Shown here: one piece after another, positions 1 through 5,244 of the stretch
Layout of the letters: every line of letters starts with the position of its first letter
Position numbering within the stretch: the stretch's first letter is position 1
From: Chloroflexota bacterium
Lineage (GTDB): Bacteria > Chloroflexota > Ktedonobacteria > Ktedonobacterales > Ktedonobacteraceae
DNA: 11,805 bases
NCBI GenBank assembly: GCA_005881295.1
Contig: VBHS01000033.1
Location: 1 to 11,805, forward strand
Reading direction: 5' to 3'
Notes under the pieces: model-generated
Seen by the model: only the letters and a program-made list of their open reading frames with translations
What the model was told of the DNA's origin: nothing
Databases searched by the model: none
Made by a program: the position numbers and the translations under genes

Positions 1-354
1 TCTAGTGTATGATGCACCATCCACATCTTCTACCAGGGTCGGCAATAGCTTTTTAAGTGCAGCTATCTGTGCCTGTTGCTCAACATCGGACTCAGCAAGG
101 TGCTTGCTCGCTTCAAGAAGCGTTCGCTGGGCATCCAGGTAGCTCATGGTTGCCCGGTTTAATGTGTTGAGTGCGGCAGTTAGTTGTCCCTGGCCGGTGA
201 AAAGTTGTTCGCGAGCCAGTTTAAAAAGATCTGCTCCTTCAGCATAGTGTCCCTGCTCGATGCAGCGTAATCCACGTTCTACTAAAGAAACCGGTGAAGA
301 GCTATCAGGTTTCATCATAGGGGTATCGTGCTCAGTTGAATGTGATGAACTCAT
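1..354 (-). CDS. Partial unknown helical (TPR-like) protein, N-terminal 118 residues
   Basis: Reading on the minus strand from an ATG at 354-352, the frame stays open for 118 codons to the window edge, so the C-terminal part is missing. The start is supported by a GGAGGG Shine-Dalgarno sequence ending about 4 bases upstream. The first 20 or so residues are polar and Ser-rich. They are followed by amphipathic helices: one containing LVERGLRCIEQGHYAEGADL resembles the first helix pair of a tetratricopeptide-type repeat, and later segments are rich in Ala, Leu, Gln and Glu. No signal peptide or membrane segment is visible. I do not recognise the family. The TPR likeness rests on helix pattern only, and a plain helical bundle is equally possible. 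It is transcribed away from uvrC, and the region between them holds divergent promoter signals. Confidence 0.72.
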   Translation of the reverse strand, partial: MSSSHSTEHDTPMMKPDSSSPVSLVERGLRCIEQGHYAEGADLFKLAREQLFTGQGQLTAALNTLNRATMSYLDAQRTLLEASKHLAESDVEQQAQIAALKKLLPTLVEDVDGASYTR

Positions 355-590
355 CTCACCCTCCGGGGGTGGTAGAGATTATACAATGAGCACTACAAAT
401 GATATTCGTGGCAAACACGATGAAAACCCATTTTCTTGTTGAGATTATGCGATGAACACTCGTAAGAATCAACACTAAATTTTATTGTTCATTATTTCTA
501 ACAGGTTAACGCTGCTCAATATCATTTTTAGGAGATGAGGTTAACAAGCATTCATTCTTTCACTTCCGTCCTCTTTGCCTATCAAAAAAA
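355..590. other. Intergenic region upstream of the partial minus-strand gene
   Basis: No convincing gene lies here. What can be seen: a TATAAT on the minus strand at 383-378, suitable as a -10 box for the leftward gene but without a clear -35; an imperfect direct repeat, 375-395 against 441-461, matching at 17 of 21 bases; a small dyad TCGTG-N5-CACGA at 406-420; and two copies of AGGTTAAC at 503-510 and 538-545. The stretch is AT-rich compared with the coding sequence around it. Confidence 0.5.
378..383 (-). promoter_or_regulatory. Candidate -10 box for the leftward gene
   Basis: The minus strand reads TATAAT here, placing transcription start about 15-20 bases before the ATG at 354. No good -35 hexamer is found 16-18 bases upstream, so this is a weak call. 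The second copy of the upstream direct repeat carries CATAAT at the equivalent position. Confidence 0.35.
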
Positions 591-745
591 CTGGTGATTC
601 CTCATAAGTCCGCCAGAGATCCTTCGCTGCGCTCAGGATGACAGCCTGGGGTTGTGTCATCCTGAGCGCAGCGAAGGATCTCTGGCGCGCGTTCGTCCAG
701 CCACCCAGCCTCACGTGGCCTGGCGGACTTCTGGGGAATCACCAG
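591..745. mobile_element. MITE-like palindromic element (155 bp)
   Basis: The two ends, 591-616 and 720-745, are inverted copies of each other and match at 24 of 26 positions; the outermost 11 bases, CTGGTGATTCC, match exactly. Inside lies a perfect 33-bp inverted repeat, 611-643 against 655-687, with an 11-base loop. The element is bordered by seven A residues on the left (584-590) and eight on the right (746-753), which could be a target-site duplication or simply insertion into A-rich DNA. It carries no gene. The inner core, around TTCGCTGCGCTCAGGATGAC, resembles a palindromic repeat widespread in intergenic DNA of many soil bacteria; that is recalled, not searched. Mobilisation by a transposase encoded elsewhere is inference. 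Its right end lies 10 bases before the proposed uvrC -35 box. Confidence 0.75.
611..687. repeat. 33-bp perfect inverted repeat, core of the element
   Basis: The arms at 611-643 and 655-687 are exact reverse complements across an 11-base loop (644-654). As RNA or single-stranded DNA this would form a very stable hairpin. There is no T-run after either arm, so it is not a typical intrinsic terminator. Confidence 0.92.
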
Positions 746-755
746 AAAAAAAACA

Positions 756-785
756 TCGACACCCACCCACTGCAAACGATATAAT
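756..785 (+). promoter_or_regulatory. Probable uvrC promoter
   Basis: TCGACA at 756-761 (5 of 6 matches to the sigma-70-type -35) is followed after 18 bases by a perfect TATAAT at 780-785. Predicted transcription start is near 792, giving an untranslated leader of about 33 bases before the uvrC ATG. It sits immediately downstream of the MITE-like element. Confidence 0.65.
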
Positions 786-824
786 ATAAGGGAATAGACA
801 TATAGCCAGCAGGAAGATGGTGGG

Positions 825-2828
825 ATGAACGAAAAAATCCAGTCTGTACTTAATTCACTGCCACATAAACCGGGCATTTATATTATGAAGGATGGCCAGG
901 GGACCATTCTGTATGTCGGGAAGGCGATTTCCCTATATAACCGCGTGCGCTCGTATTTCCAGGAGTCGACCGATCTCAGCCCCAAGAATAGAAGTATGGT
1001 GGCGAAGGTCGAGGATATCGAGTTTGTCGTCGTCAAGAACGAGGTCGAGGCGCTGGTGCTGGAGAGCAATTATATTAAAGAGTACCGGCCAAAGTATAAT
1101 GTGCTGATGCGCGACGACAAGAGCTATCCGTACATCAAGGTGTCACTGACGGAGGATTTCCCCAGGGTCTACCGCGTGCGTAGTTTTCACCACGACGGCA
1201 ACCGCTACTTCGGTCCCTATACCAATTCGGGGGCGGTCGATGCCACGCTGGACCTCTTGAACAAGCTTTTTGCCTTCCGCACCTGCCGCTACGATGCCAG
1301 CACGTGGGCGCCACCGGCGCAGGGTGAGCCTCCCGAGGGGTGGAGGCAGAAGTTGTTGCCGCGCCCGTGCACGCAGTATTATATCCACCGCTGTATCGCT
1401 CCCTGTGTCGCTTATGCCACGCGGGAAGAGTACGACGCGGTGATCAAGCAGGTGATCCTCTTCCTGGAGGGGAAGCATGACGAGGTGGTGAAGTCCCTGC
1501 AGGAGAAGATGCAGGCGGCGGCAGAGAACCTGAACTTCGAGGAGGCGGCGCGCATGCGCGACCGCATCCAGGCGGTTGAGCGGGTGCTGGAGAAGCAGCG
1601 CATCATTTCCACGGAGGGACAGGACGACCAGGATGTGATTGCTTTCGCCAGTGGCGAGGATGAGACCTGCGTCATGGTCTTCTTTTTCCGCAACGGCAAG
1701 CTGATTGGGCGCGAATTCTTTATCTTGCAGGGGACGCGCGATAGCAGCCCCGGCGAGGTGATGGCTTCCTTCCTGCAGCAGTTTTACGAAAGTTCGCCAC
1801 ACATTCCACCGGAACTGGTGGTCGAGGTGGAGCCGGACGACCGCGCTGTCATACAGTCCTGGCTGCGCGAGAAACGCAAAGGGCCGGTCACGATTACGGC
1901 TCCCAAACGCGGGGACAAACTGCGCTTGATTGAGATGGTGAAGCAGAACGCGCGCGAGGTGTTGGAGCAACAGCGCATCAAGTGGCTGACCGATAGCCAG
2001 AAAACGCAGCTGGCGCTGGAGGAACTACAGGAAGCGCTCAATCTCGCGGCCCCTCCACAGCGCATCGAGTGTTACGATATCTCCAATACGCAGGGCACGA
2101 ACTCGGTAGGGGCGATGGTGGTCTTTGAGGCGGGCCGGCCAAAGCCCAGCGAGTATCGCCGCTTTAAGATCAAGACGGTCGAGGGGCCAAATGACTTCGC
2201 CAGTCACCAGGAAGTGTTGCGCCGCAGATTTCGCTCTGTCGCGAAACACACTACTACCGTCTCCGCCGATGTCGATGTAGATGCGGGAGGCTTATCTAAC
2301 GTGCAATTTACCGAGTCCTCCGGGGAACATGAGAGACATGATCATTCCGCCAGTGATGGAACCCCAACGGACGCCCAACTCCAGCATGATTGGGCCCTGC
2401 CGGATTTAATCATTATCGACGGTGGAAAGGGCCAGCTTAGCGCGGCAATGGAGGTGCTACAGGAACTCCAGATCGATATACCGACGGTGGGGCTGGCCAA
2501 GGAGAACGAGGAGATCTTTATCCCAGGTTCGCCGGACCCGATAATACTGCCGCGTTCCTCACAGGGCCTTTATATGGTGCAGCGCATCCGCGATGAAGCT
2601 CACCGCTTTGGTATTACTTACCACCGCAAACTGCGCTCCGACCGCACGTTCAAGTCCGTACTGGACGAAATACCAGGCATTGGCCCCAAGCGCAAGCAGG
2701 CGCTGATGAAACATTTCGGCTCGGTGCGGGCAATGGGCGCGGCCAGCGTGGAGGACCTGGCTGCACTCGATGGCATGACGCGTGATGCCGCGGAGAAGGT
2801 CAAGGAGTATATTGGTCGCGGGGAATAA
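825..2828 (+). CDS. uvrC: UvrC, excinuclease ABC subunit C
   Basis: UvrC makes both incisions around bulky DNA lesions in nucleotide excision repair, acting in the cytoplasm after UvrA and UvrB have located the damage. Seen in the 667 residues: an N-terminal GIY-YIG nuclease domain (GIY at 17-19, YVG at 30-32, Arg40, and likely catalytic Glu80), a UVR helical hairpin near 221-258 for binding UvrB, a C-terminal RNase H-like nuclease with YDIS (Asp418) and DGGKGQ (Asp532), and a helix-hairpin-helix region at about 610-665 (IPGIGPKR). Length is slightly above the usual 600-630 because of an extra polar loop at about 472-524, just before the second RNase H aspartate. The ATG at 825 has AGGAAG 8 bases upstream. 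The gene appears to stand alone, with its own promoter and a hairpin after the stop. Confidence 0.97.
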   Translation: MNEKIQSVLNSLPHKPGIYIMKDGQGTILYVGKAISLYNRVRSYFQESTDLSPKNRSMVAKVEDIEFVVVKNEVEALVLESNYIKEYRPKYNVLMRDDKSYPYIKVSLTEDFPRVYRVRSFHHDGNRYFGPYTNSGAVDATLDLLNKLFAFRTCRYDASTWAPPAQGEPPEGWRQKLLPRPCTQYYIHRCIAPCVAYATREEYDAVIKQVILFLEGKHDEVVKSLQEKMQAAAENLNFEEAARMRDRIQAVERVLEKQRIISTEGQDDQDVIAFASGEDETCVMVFFFRNGKLIGREFFILQGTRDSSPGEVMASFLQQFYESSPHIPPELVVEVEPDDRAVIQSWLREKRKGPVTITAPKRGDKLRLIEMVKQNAREVLEQQRIKWLTDSQKTQLALEELQEALNLAAPPQRIECYDISNTQGTNSVGAMVVFEAGRPKPSEYRRFKIKTVEGPNDFASHQEVLRRRFRSVAKHTTTVSADVDVDAGGLSNVQFTESSGEHERHDHSASDGTPTDAQLQHDWALPDLIIIDGGKGQLSAAMEVLQELQIDIPTVGLAKENEEIFIPGSPDPIILPRSSQGLYMVQRIRDEAHRFGITYHRKLRSDRTFKSVLDEIPGIGPKRKQALMKHFGSVRAMGAASVEDLAALDGMTRDAAEKVKEYIGRGE

Positions 2829-2881
2829 ATCTGCTACTGCCGCGCGTTCTACCTGGTAGAATATCTGGATGGACTCCAGGC

Positions 2882-2920
2882 ACTCACAAGGGATGTCATC
2901 TCCCCTTGTGAGTACCTTAT
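2882..2920 (+). terminator. Candidate terminator after uvrC
   Basis: ACTCACAAGGG (2882-2892) and CCCTTGTGAGT (2903-2913) form a perfect 11-bp stem with a 10-base loop, 54 bases after the uvrC stop. The trailing sequence is only moderately T-rich (ACCTTATTC), so termination may be partial. Confidence 0.55.
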
Positions 2921-2956
2921 TCTTTGTATTCGCTATTTAGCAGTTTCTACGTTAAA

Positions 2957-2986
2957 TTGACATTTATTGTGAAGCTACGTTAGTAT
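2957..2986 (+). promoter_or_regulatory. Promoter of the FmdB-type operon
   Basis: A perfect -35 TTGACA at 2957-2962 is followed after 18 bases by TAGTAT at 2981-2986 (4 of 6 matches to the -10 consensus). An 8-base direct repeat, CTACGTTA, lies at 2947-2954 and 2975-2982, so one copy abuts the -35 and the other overlaps the -10. This is the layout expected of a regulator site, but no regulator is identified. Start near 2993 gives a leader of about 90 bases. Confidence 0.65.
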
Positions 2987-3036
2987 ATTCTTGAGAGCAG
3001 GGTAGGCCCAGGCTTACCCGATTGTTTGTATTGGAG

Positions 3037-3066
3037 GAACGGCCTTTGTGGCTGTTCGGCCTTTTT
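3037..3066 (+). promoter_or_regulatory. Hairpin and T-run in the FmdB leader, possible attenuator
   Basis: GAACGGCC (3037-3044) pairs with GGCTGTTC (3050-3057) in an 8-bp stem with one G-U pair and a 5-base loop. GGCC and five T residues (3062-3066) follow, 15 bases before the start codon. A smaller hairpin, GGGTA/TACCC, lies at 3000-3019. A GGAGG at 3033-3037 could drive a six-codon reading frame, GTG at 3048 to TAG at 3066-3068, across the hairpin. Attenuation is a hypothesis only. Confidence 0.3.
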
Positions 3067-3081
3067 AGAGGTAATAGCTGT

Positions 3082-3453
3082 ATGCCGACCTATGAATATC
3101 ACTGTCAGACGTGTAGCCACCGTTTTGAGCAGTGGCAAAAAATGACCGACGATCCTTTAGAAACCTGCCCTGAATGTGGCGGGCACATTCGCAGGGTGTT
3201 TTTCCCTGCCGGTATTGTCTTCAAAGGCTCTGGTTTTTATAAAACTGATCATCGCAATGCTTCGAATGTAGCCGATAATAACGAAAACGGCCACGCGGCT
3301 AAGGGTGAAGAGGCGGCCAAGAGCGGGGAGGCAGGCAAAGCGAAGGCTGCCAGCGAGAGTAAGCCTGCCGCGACTGAATCTGGTTCAGGTAAGACGGGTA
3401 CCTCCCGCGGTGAAAATAAAGTGCCGACCGCTACTTCAACCGTCACAAAGTAG
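3082..3453 (+). CDS. FmdB-type zinc-ribbon protein with disordered tail
   Basis: This small cytoplasmic protein (123 residues) belongs to the FmdB/CxxC_CxxC_SSSS family, often described as putative regulatory proteins; the precise role is not established. Seen: the canonical opening MPTYEYHC, four zinc-binding cysteines (Cys8, Cys11, Cys29, Cys32), and the conserved stretch ending FKGSGFYKTD at about 47-56. From about residue 60 on, the tail is a low-complexity run of Ala, Lys, Glu, Ser and Gly, a common feature of the family. The ATG at 3082 is preferred over in-frame TTG codons at 3022 and 3046 because the family starts at MPTYEY and AGAGG lies 10 bases upstream; the TTG at 3046 does have a good GGAGG, so an extended form cannot be excluded. 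It is followed closely by a small unknown gene. Confidence 0.88.
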   Translation: MPTYEYHCQTCSHRFEQWQKMTDDPLETCPECGGHIRRVFFPAGIVFKGSGFYKTDHRNASNVADNNENGHAAKGEEAAKSGEAGKAKAASESKPAATESGSGKTGTSRGENKVPTATSTVTK

Positions 3454-3464
3454 GAGTATGTCCT

Positions 3465-3671
3465 ATGGCAGAGACAGCGTTTGCGACACTTCAGCGCAAG
3501 CAAATTGAAGCTACGGTCGGCGAGTTGTTGCTCACAGATGATTTCTATATGCGCCTGGAGATTACCGAGCGACTGCGCCACCTTATTGCCCATGCTGACC
3601 CGACGCTGGATAGGTCGCAACTGAGCGAGGGGGCCCAGGAAGAGTTAGAAGAATTAGATTTATTGCATTAA
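3465..3671 (+). CDS. Unknown 68-residue helical protein
   Basis: A short acidic, Leu/Glu-rich protein predicted to be mostly helical, with no cysteines, signal peptide or membrane segment. I do not recognise the family. Its AGGAG Shine-Dalgarno sequence (3452-3456) overlaps the stop codon of the FmdB-type gene, with 8 bases to the ATG, so it is probably translationally coupled to that gene and shares its promoter. That coupling is the main support for its being real, together with a codon pattern like its neighbours. A functional link with the zinc-ribbon protein is inference. No strong terminator is visible after it. Confidence 0.7.
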   Translation: MAETAFATLQRKQIEATVGELLLTDDFYMRLEITERLRHLIAHADPTLDRSQLSEGAQEELEELDLLH

Positions 3672-3726
3672 GAACTTGGTCCCCCCCCAATATTCCTAAA
3701 GACAGGTTTTTTCGCATTCCTGCATG

Positions 3727-3732
3727 TATAAT
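3727..3732 (+). promoter_or_regulatory. Candidate -10 box for the histidine kinase gene
   Basis: A perfect TATAAT lies 59 bases before the kinase ATG. The hexamer 17 bases upstream (AGGTTT, 3704-3709) is a poor -35, so the promoter may need an activator or may not be real. A run of eight C residues (3681-3688) lies upstream. Confidence 0.35.
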
Positions 3733-3791
3733 TATGAATGATAGCCACTGATATAGTGGGTAGACGTAGGGGACAGGGAGACATGTAAGGT

Positions 3792-4565
3792 ATGCAAGCT
3801 CAGCGCCAGCAATCGCAGGATGAGATCATAGAAGCTCTGCAGCGCCAGGTTGATGAATTGACGAAGGCCAATTTTTTACTGGAGGATCAACTGGCCCGTA
3901 AAGAGCAATTTATCGCGATGGTTGCTCACGAGTTGCGCGGTCCGCTGACCCCCATTATCAGCTATGCGCAGATGGTGGCGCGACCGGCACAACGACCGGA
4001 GACAATTCAGCGTGGTAGCAGGGTTATCGTCGGTCAGGCCCGGCGTTTGACACGCCTTGTCAATGACCTCCTTGATTCGTCCCGCCTGAACTCAGGGCAG
4101 TTTGCTTTGTCGCGGGAGGCGTGTGATATCGTGGAGCTGGCAAAAGAGGTCGTAGAAGAATTGCGTCCCGTTGCTCCGTATCACACACTGGTATTAGATG
4201 TCCCCGCGAAGCCTATTATTGGCAAGTGGGATCGTGGGCGCCTGGAACAGGTACTGGGGAATCTGTTGGAGAACGCGATTAAGTACTCAGATGAGCGTAC
4301 CAACGTCACGGTTCGAGCCTGGGAAGATGAGGATGGCGCGCATGTCAGCGTTCATAACCAGGGCGCCAGTATTCCTTCGGCAGAGATAGGCCAGCTTTTC
4401 CGTCCCTATGTACGCTTGCAAGCTGCCGGTTCGCGGCAAGGTTCTGGCCTGGGTCTGCACATCGCTAAGAGTATTATTGAAGCGCATGGAGGCGCACTAC
4501 GTCTCGAACCCCATACGGCCGAAGGTCAGGGGACGACCTTTTCATTTGACCTGCCGTTGCATTGA
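3792..4565 (+). CDS. Soluble sensor histidine kinase without sensor domain
   Basis: A two-component kinase of 257 residues: it should autophosphorylate a histidine and pass the phosphate to a response regulator. Seen: an N-terminal coiled coil (about 8-37), a HisKA dimerisation domain with the H-box VAHELRGPL (His46), then a HATPase_c domain with the N-box GNLLENAIKYS (Asn161), a G1-like motif NQGASIP (189-195) and a G2 box GSGLGLHIAKSI. There is no membrane segment, signal peptide, PAS or GAF domain, so the input probably comes through a partner protein. The usual Asp of the G1 box (DxGxGI) is Asn189 here, which may alter nucleotide binding. No response regulator gene adjoins it, so it is an orphan in this window. 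The ATG at 3792 has GGGAG 11 bases upstream. Confidence 0.9.
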   Translation: MQAQRQQSQDEIIEALQRQVDELTKANFLLEDQLARKEQFIAMVAHELRGPLTPIISYAQMVARPAQRPETIQRGSRVIVGQARRLTRLVNDLLDSSRLNSGQFALSREACDIVELAKEVVEELRPVAPYHTLVLDVPAKPIIGKWDRGRLEQVLGNLLENAIKYSDERTNVTVRAWEDEDGAHVSVHNQGASIPSAEIGQLFRPYVRLQAAGSRQGSGLGLHIAKSIIEAHGGALRLEPHTAEGQGTTFSFDLPLH

Positions 4566-4619
4566 GCAATCCGCTCCAGTCGCGCGTATAGCCATAACGG
4601 CGCGGCCGCCAGAGTTGCC

Positions 4620-4649
4620 TTGACATGGGCTATGCTACTGATGTATTAT
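4620..4649 (+). promoter_or_regulatory. Promoter of the tRNA pair
   Basis: A perfect TTGACA (4620-4625), an 18-base spacer and TATTAT (4644-4649, 5 of 6) give one of the strongest promoters in the window, starting transcription about 33 bases before tRNA-Leu. Confidence 0.78.
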
Positions 4650-4688
4650 CCTCAGGTAGGGTGTTTTTCCATGATTGTTAGGACCTAT

Positions 4689-4774
4689 GGGCGGTTGCTG
4701 AAATTGGTAGACAGGGCAGACTTAGGATCTGTTGGTGATGAACCGTGAGAGTTCGAGTCTCTCACCGCCCACCA
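4689..4774 (+). tRNA. tRNA-Leu (anticodon UAG)
   Basis: The acceptor stem GGGCGGT/ACCGCCC is perfect over 7 bp. The anticodon stem GCAGA/TCTGT encloses the loop CTTAGGA with anticodon TAG, which reads the leucine codon CUA and, by wobble, other CUN codons. A long variable arm containing a GGT/ACC stem is typical of tRNA-Leu. The T stem GAGAG/CTCTC encloses TTCGAGT. Discriminator A and an encoded CCA (4772-4774) complete the gene. Confidence 0.96.
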
Positions 4775-4838
4775 CGGTTTTTGAGTTGATAGAGAATAGG
4801 GTGAAGGTAGGTGAAGGTGGTTGTAGGGTCGCTTTTAT

Positions 4839-4913
4839 GCGGGAGTGGCTCAGTGGTAGAGCATCTCCTTGCCAAGGAGAAAGTCGCGGGTTCGATCCCC
4901 GTCTCCCGCTCCA
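4839..4913 (+). tRNA. tRNA-Gly (anticodon GCC)
   Basis: The acceptor stem GCGGGAG/CTCCCGC, D stem GCTC/GAGC, anticodon stem TCTCC/GGAGA with loop TTGCCAA (anticodon GCC, reading GGC and GGU), and T arm GCGGG-TTCGATC-CCCGT form a complete cloverleaf with encoded CCA (4911-4913). It lies 64 bases after tRNA-Leu and is probably co-transcribed with it. Confidence 0.97.
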
Positions 4914-4933
4914 GTTTTATATAAGTATTGGGT

Positions 4934-4953
4934 GACCGCAAGCTCGGTCTTTT
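4934..4953 (+). terminator. Terminator of the tRNA transcript
   Basis: GACCG (4934-4938) and CGGTC (4945-4949) form a stem with a 6-base loop, followed by TTTT. The position just after tRNA-Gly fits the end of a tRNA transcript. The stem is short, so efficiency is uncertain. Confidence 0.65.
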
Positions 4954-5244
4954 CAGGAGAGAGCATGTCGTCCTCATTGGTAAGTGCAAATGCGACTCAC
5001 TCAGCATAGTTGGTGTTCTGCGGTGAGAAACTGAGGGTGGTGGATGCTGCTGCAGGCTGCGATCTCTTGTTGGGGTGTGGTCTATTGTAGTGAGTGATTG
5101 CCTCTCTGTGCTTTCCAGGATATTTGAATACTATAGTATTTCCCTTGCCGCCTGAGGCGGCGGATGATGAAGAATGTAGCGGGGACGCCAGCATCCCCTG
5201 CTGAATAGCTAGCAGAATTACACTGTTTACCTGTTGGAGGAAAT
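4954..5244. other. Leader region upstream of tig with several dyads
   Basis: No gene is seen between the tRNA terminator and tig. The region holds a perfect 14-bp palindrome AATACTATAGTATT (5127-5140), which includes a possible -10 TATAGT (5132-5137) without a good -35; a hairpin GCCGCC-TGA-GGCGGC (5147-5161) without a T-run; and a hairpin in which AGC-GGGGA (5178-5185) pairs with TCCCC-T-GCT (5194-5202, one bulged T). CTGCT (5198-5202) can alternatively pair with AGCAG (5211-5215). The tig promoter is likely here but cannot be fixed. Confidence 0.5.

Noticed and set aside
260..442. 60-codon plus-strand frame
   Set aside because: It largely overlaps the better-supported minus-strand gene with its own GGAGGG and has no recognisable content.
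602..877. 91-codon minus-strand frame across the palindromic element
   Set aside because: Its peptide contains ILRCAQDD and CHPERSEGS, the translation of a widespread intergenic repeat that is often mis-annotated as protein; it also overlaps the uvrC start.
1143..1970. 275-codon minus-strand open frame inside uvrC
   Set aside because: It is antisense to a clearly conserved gene, has no family resemblance, and reflects the GC-biased codon pattern of uvrC.
3022..3081. Upstream TTG starts extending the FmdB-type protein
   Set aside because: The family begins at MPTYEY, and the ATG at 3082 has its own AGAGG; the extension would cross the hairpin.
4599..4610. GGCG-CGGC-CGCC as a terminator for the kinase gene
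   Set aside because: The stem is only 4 bp and no T-run follows.
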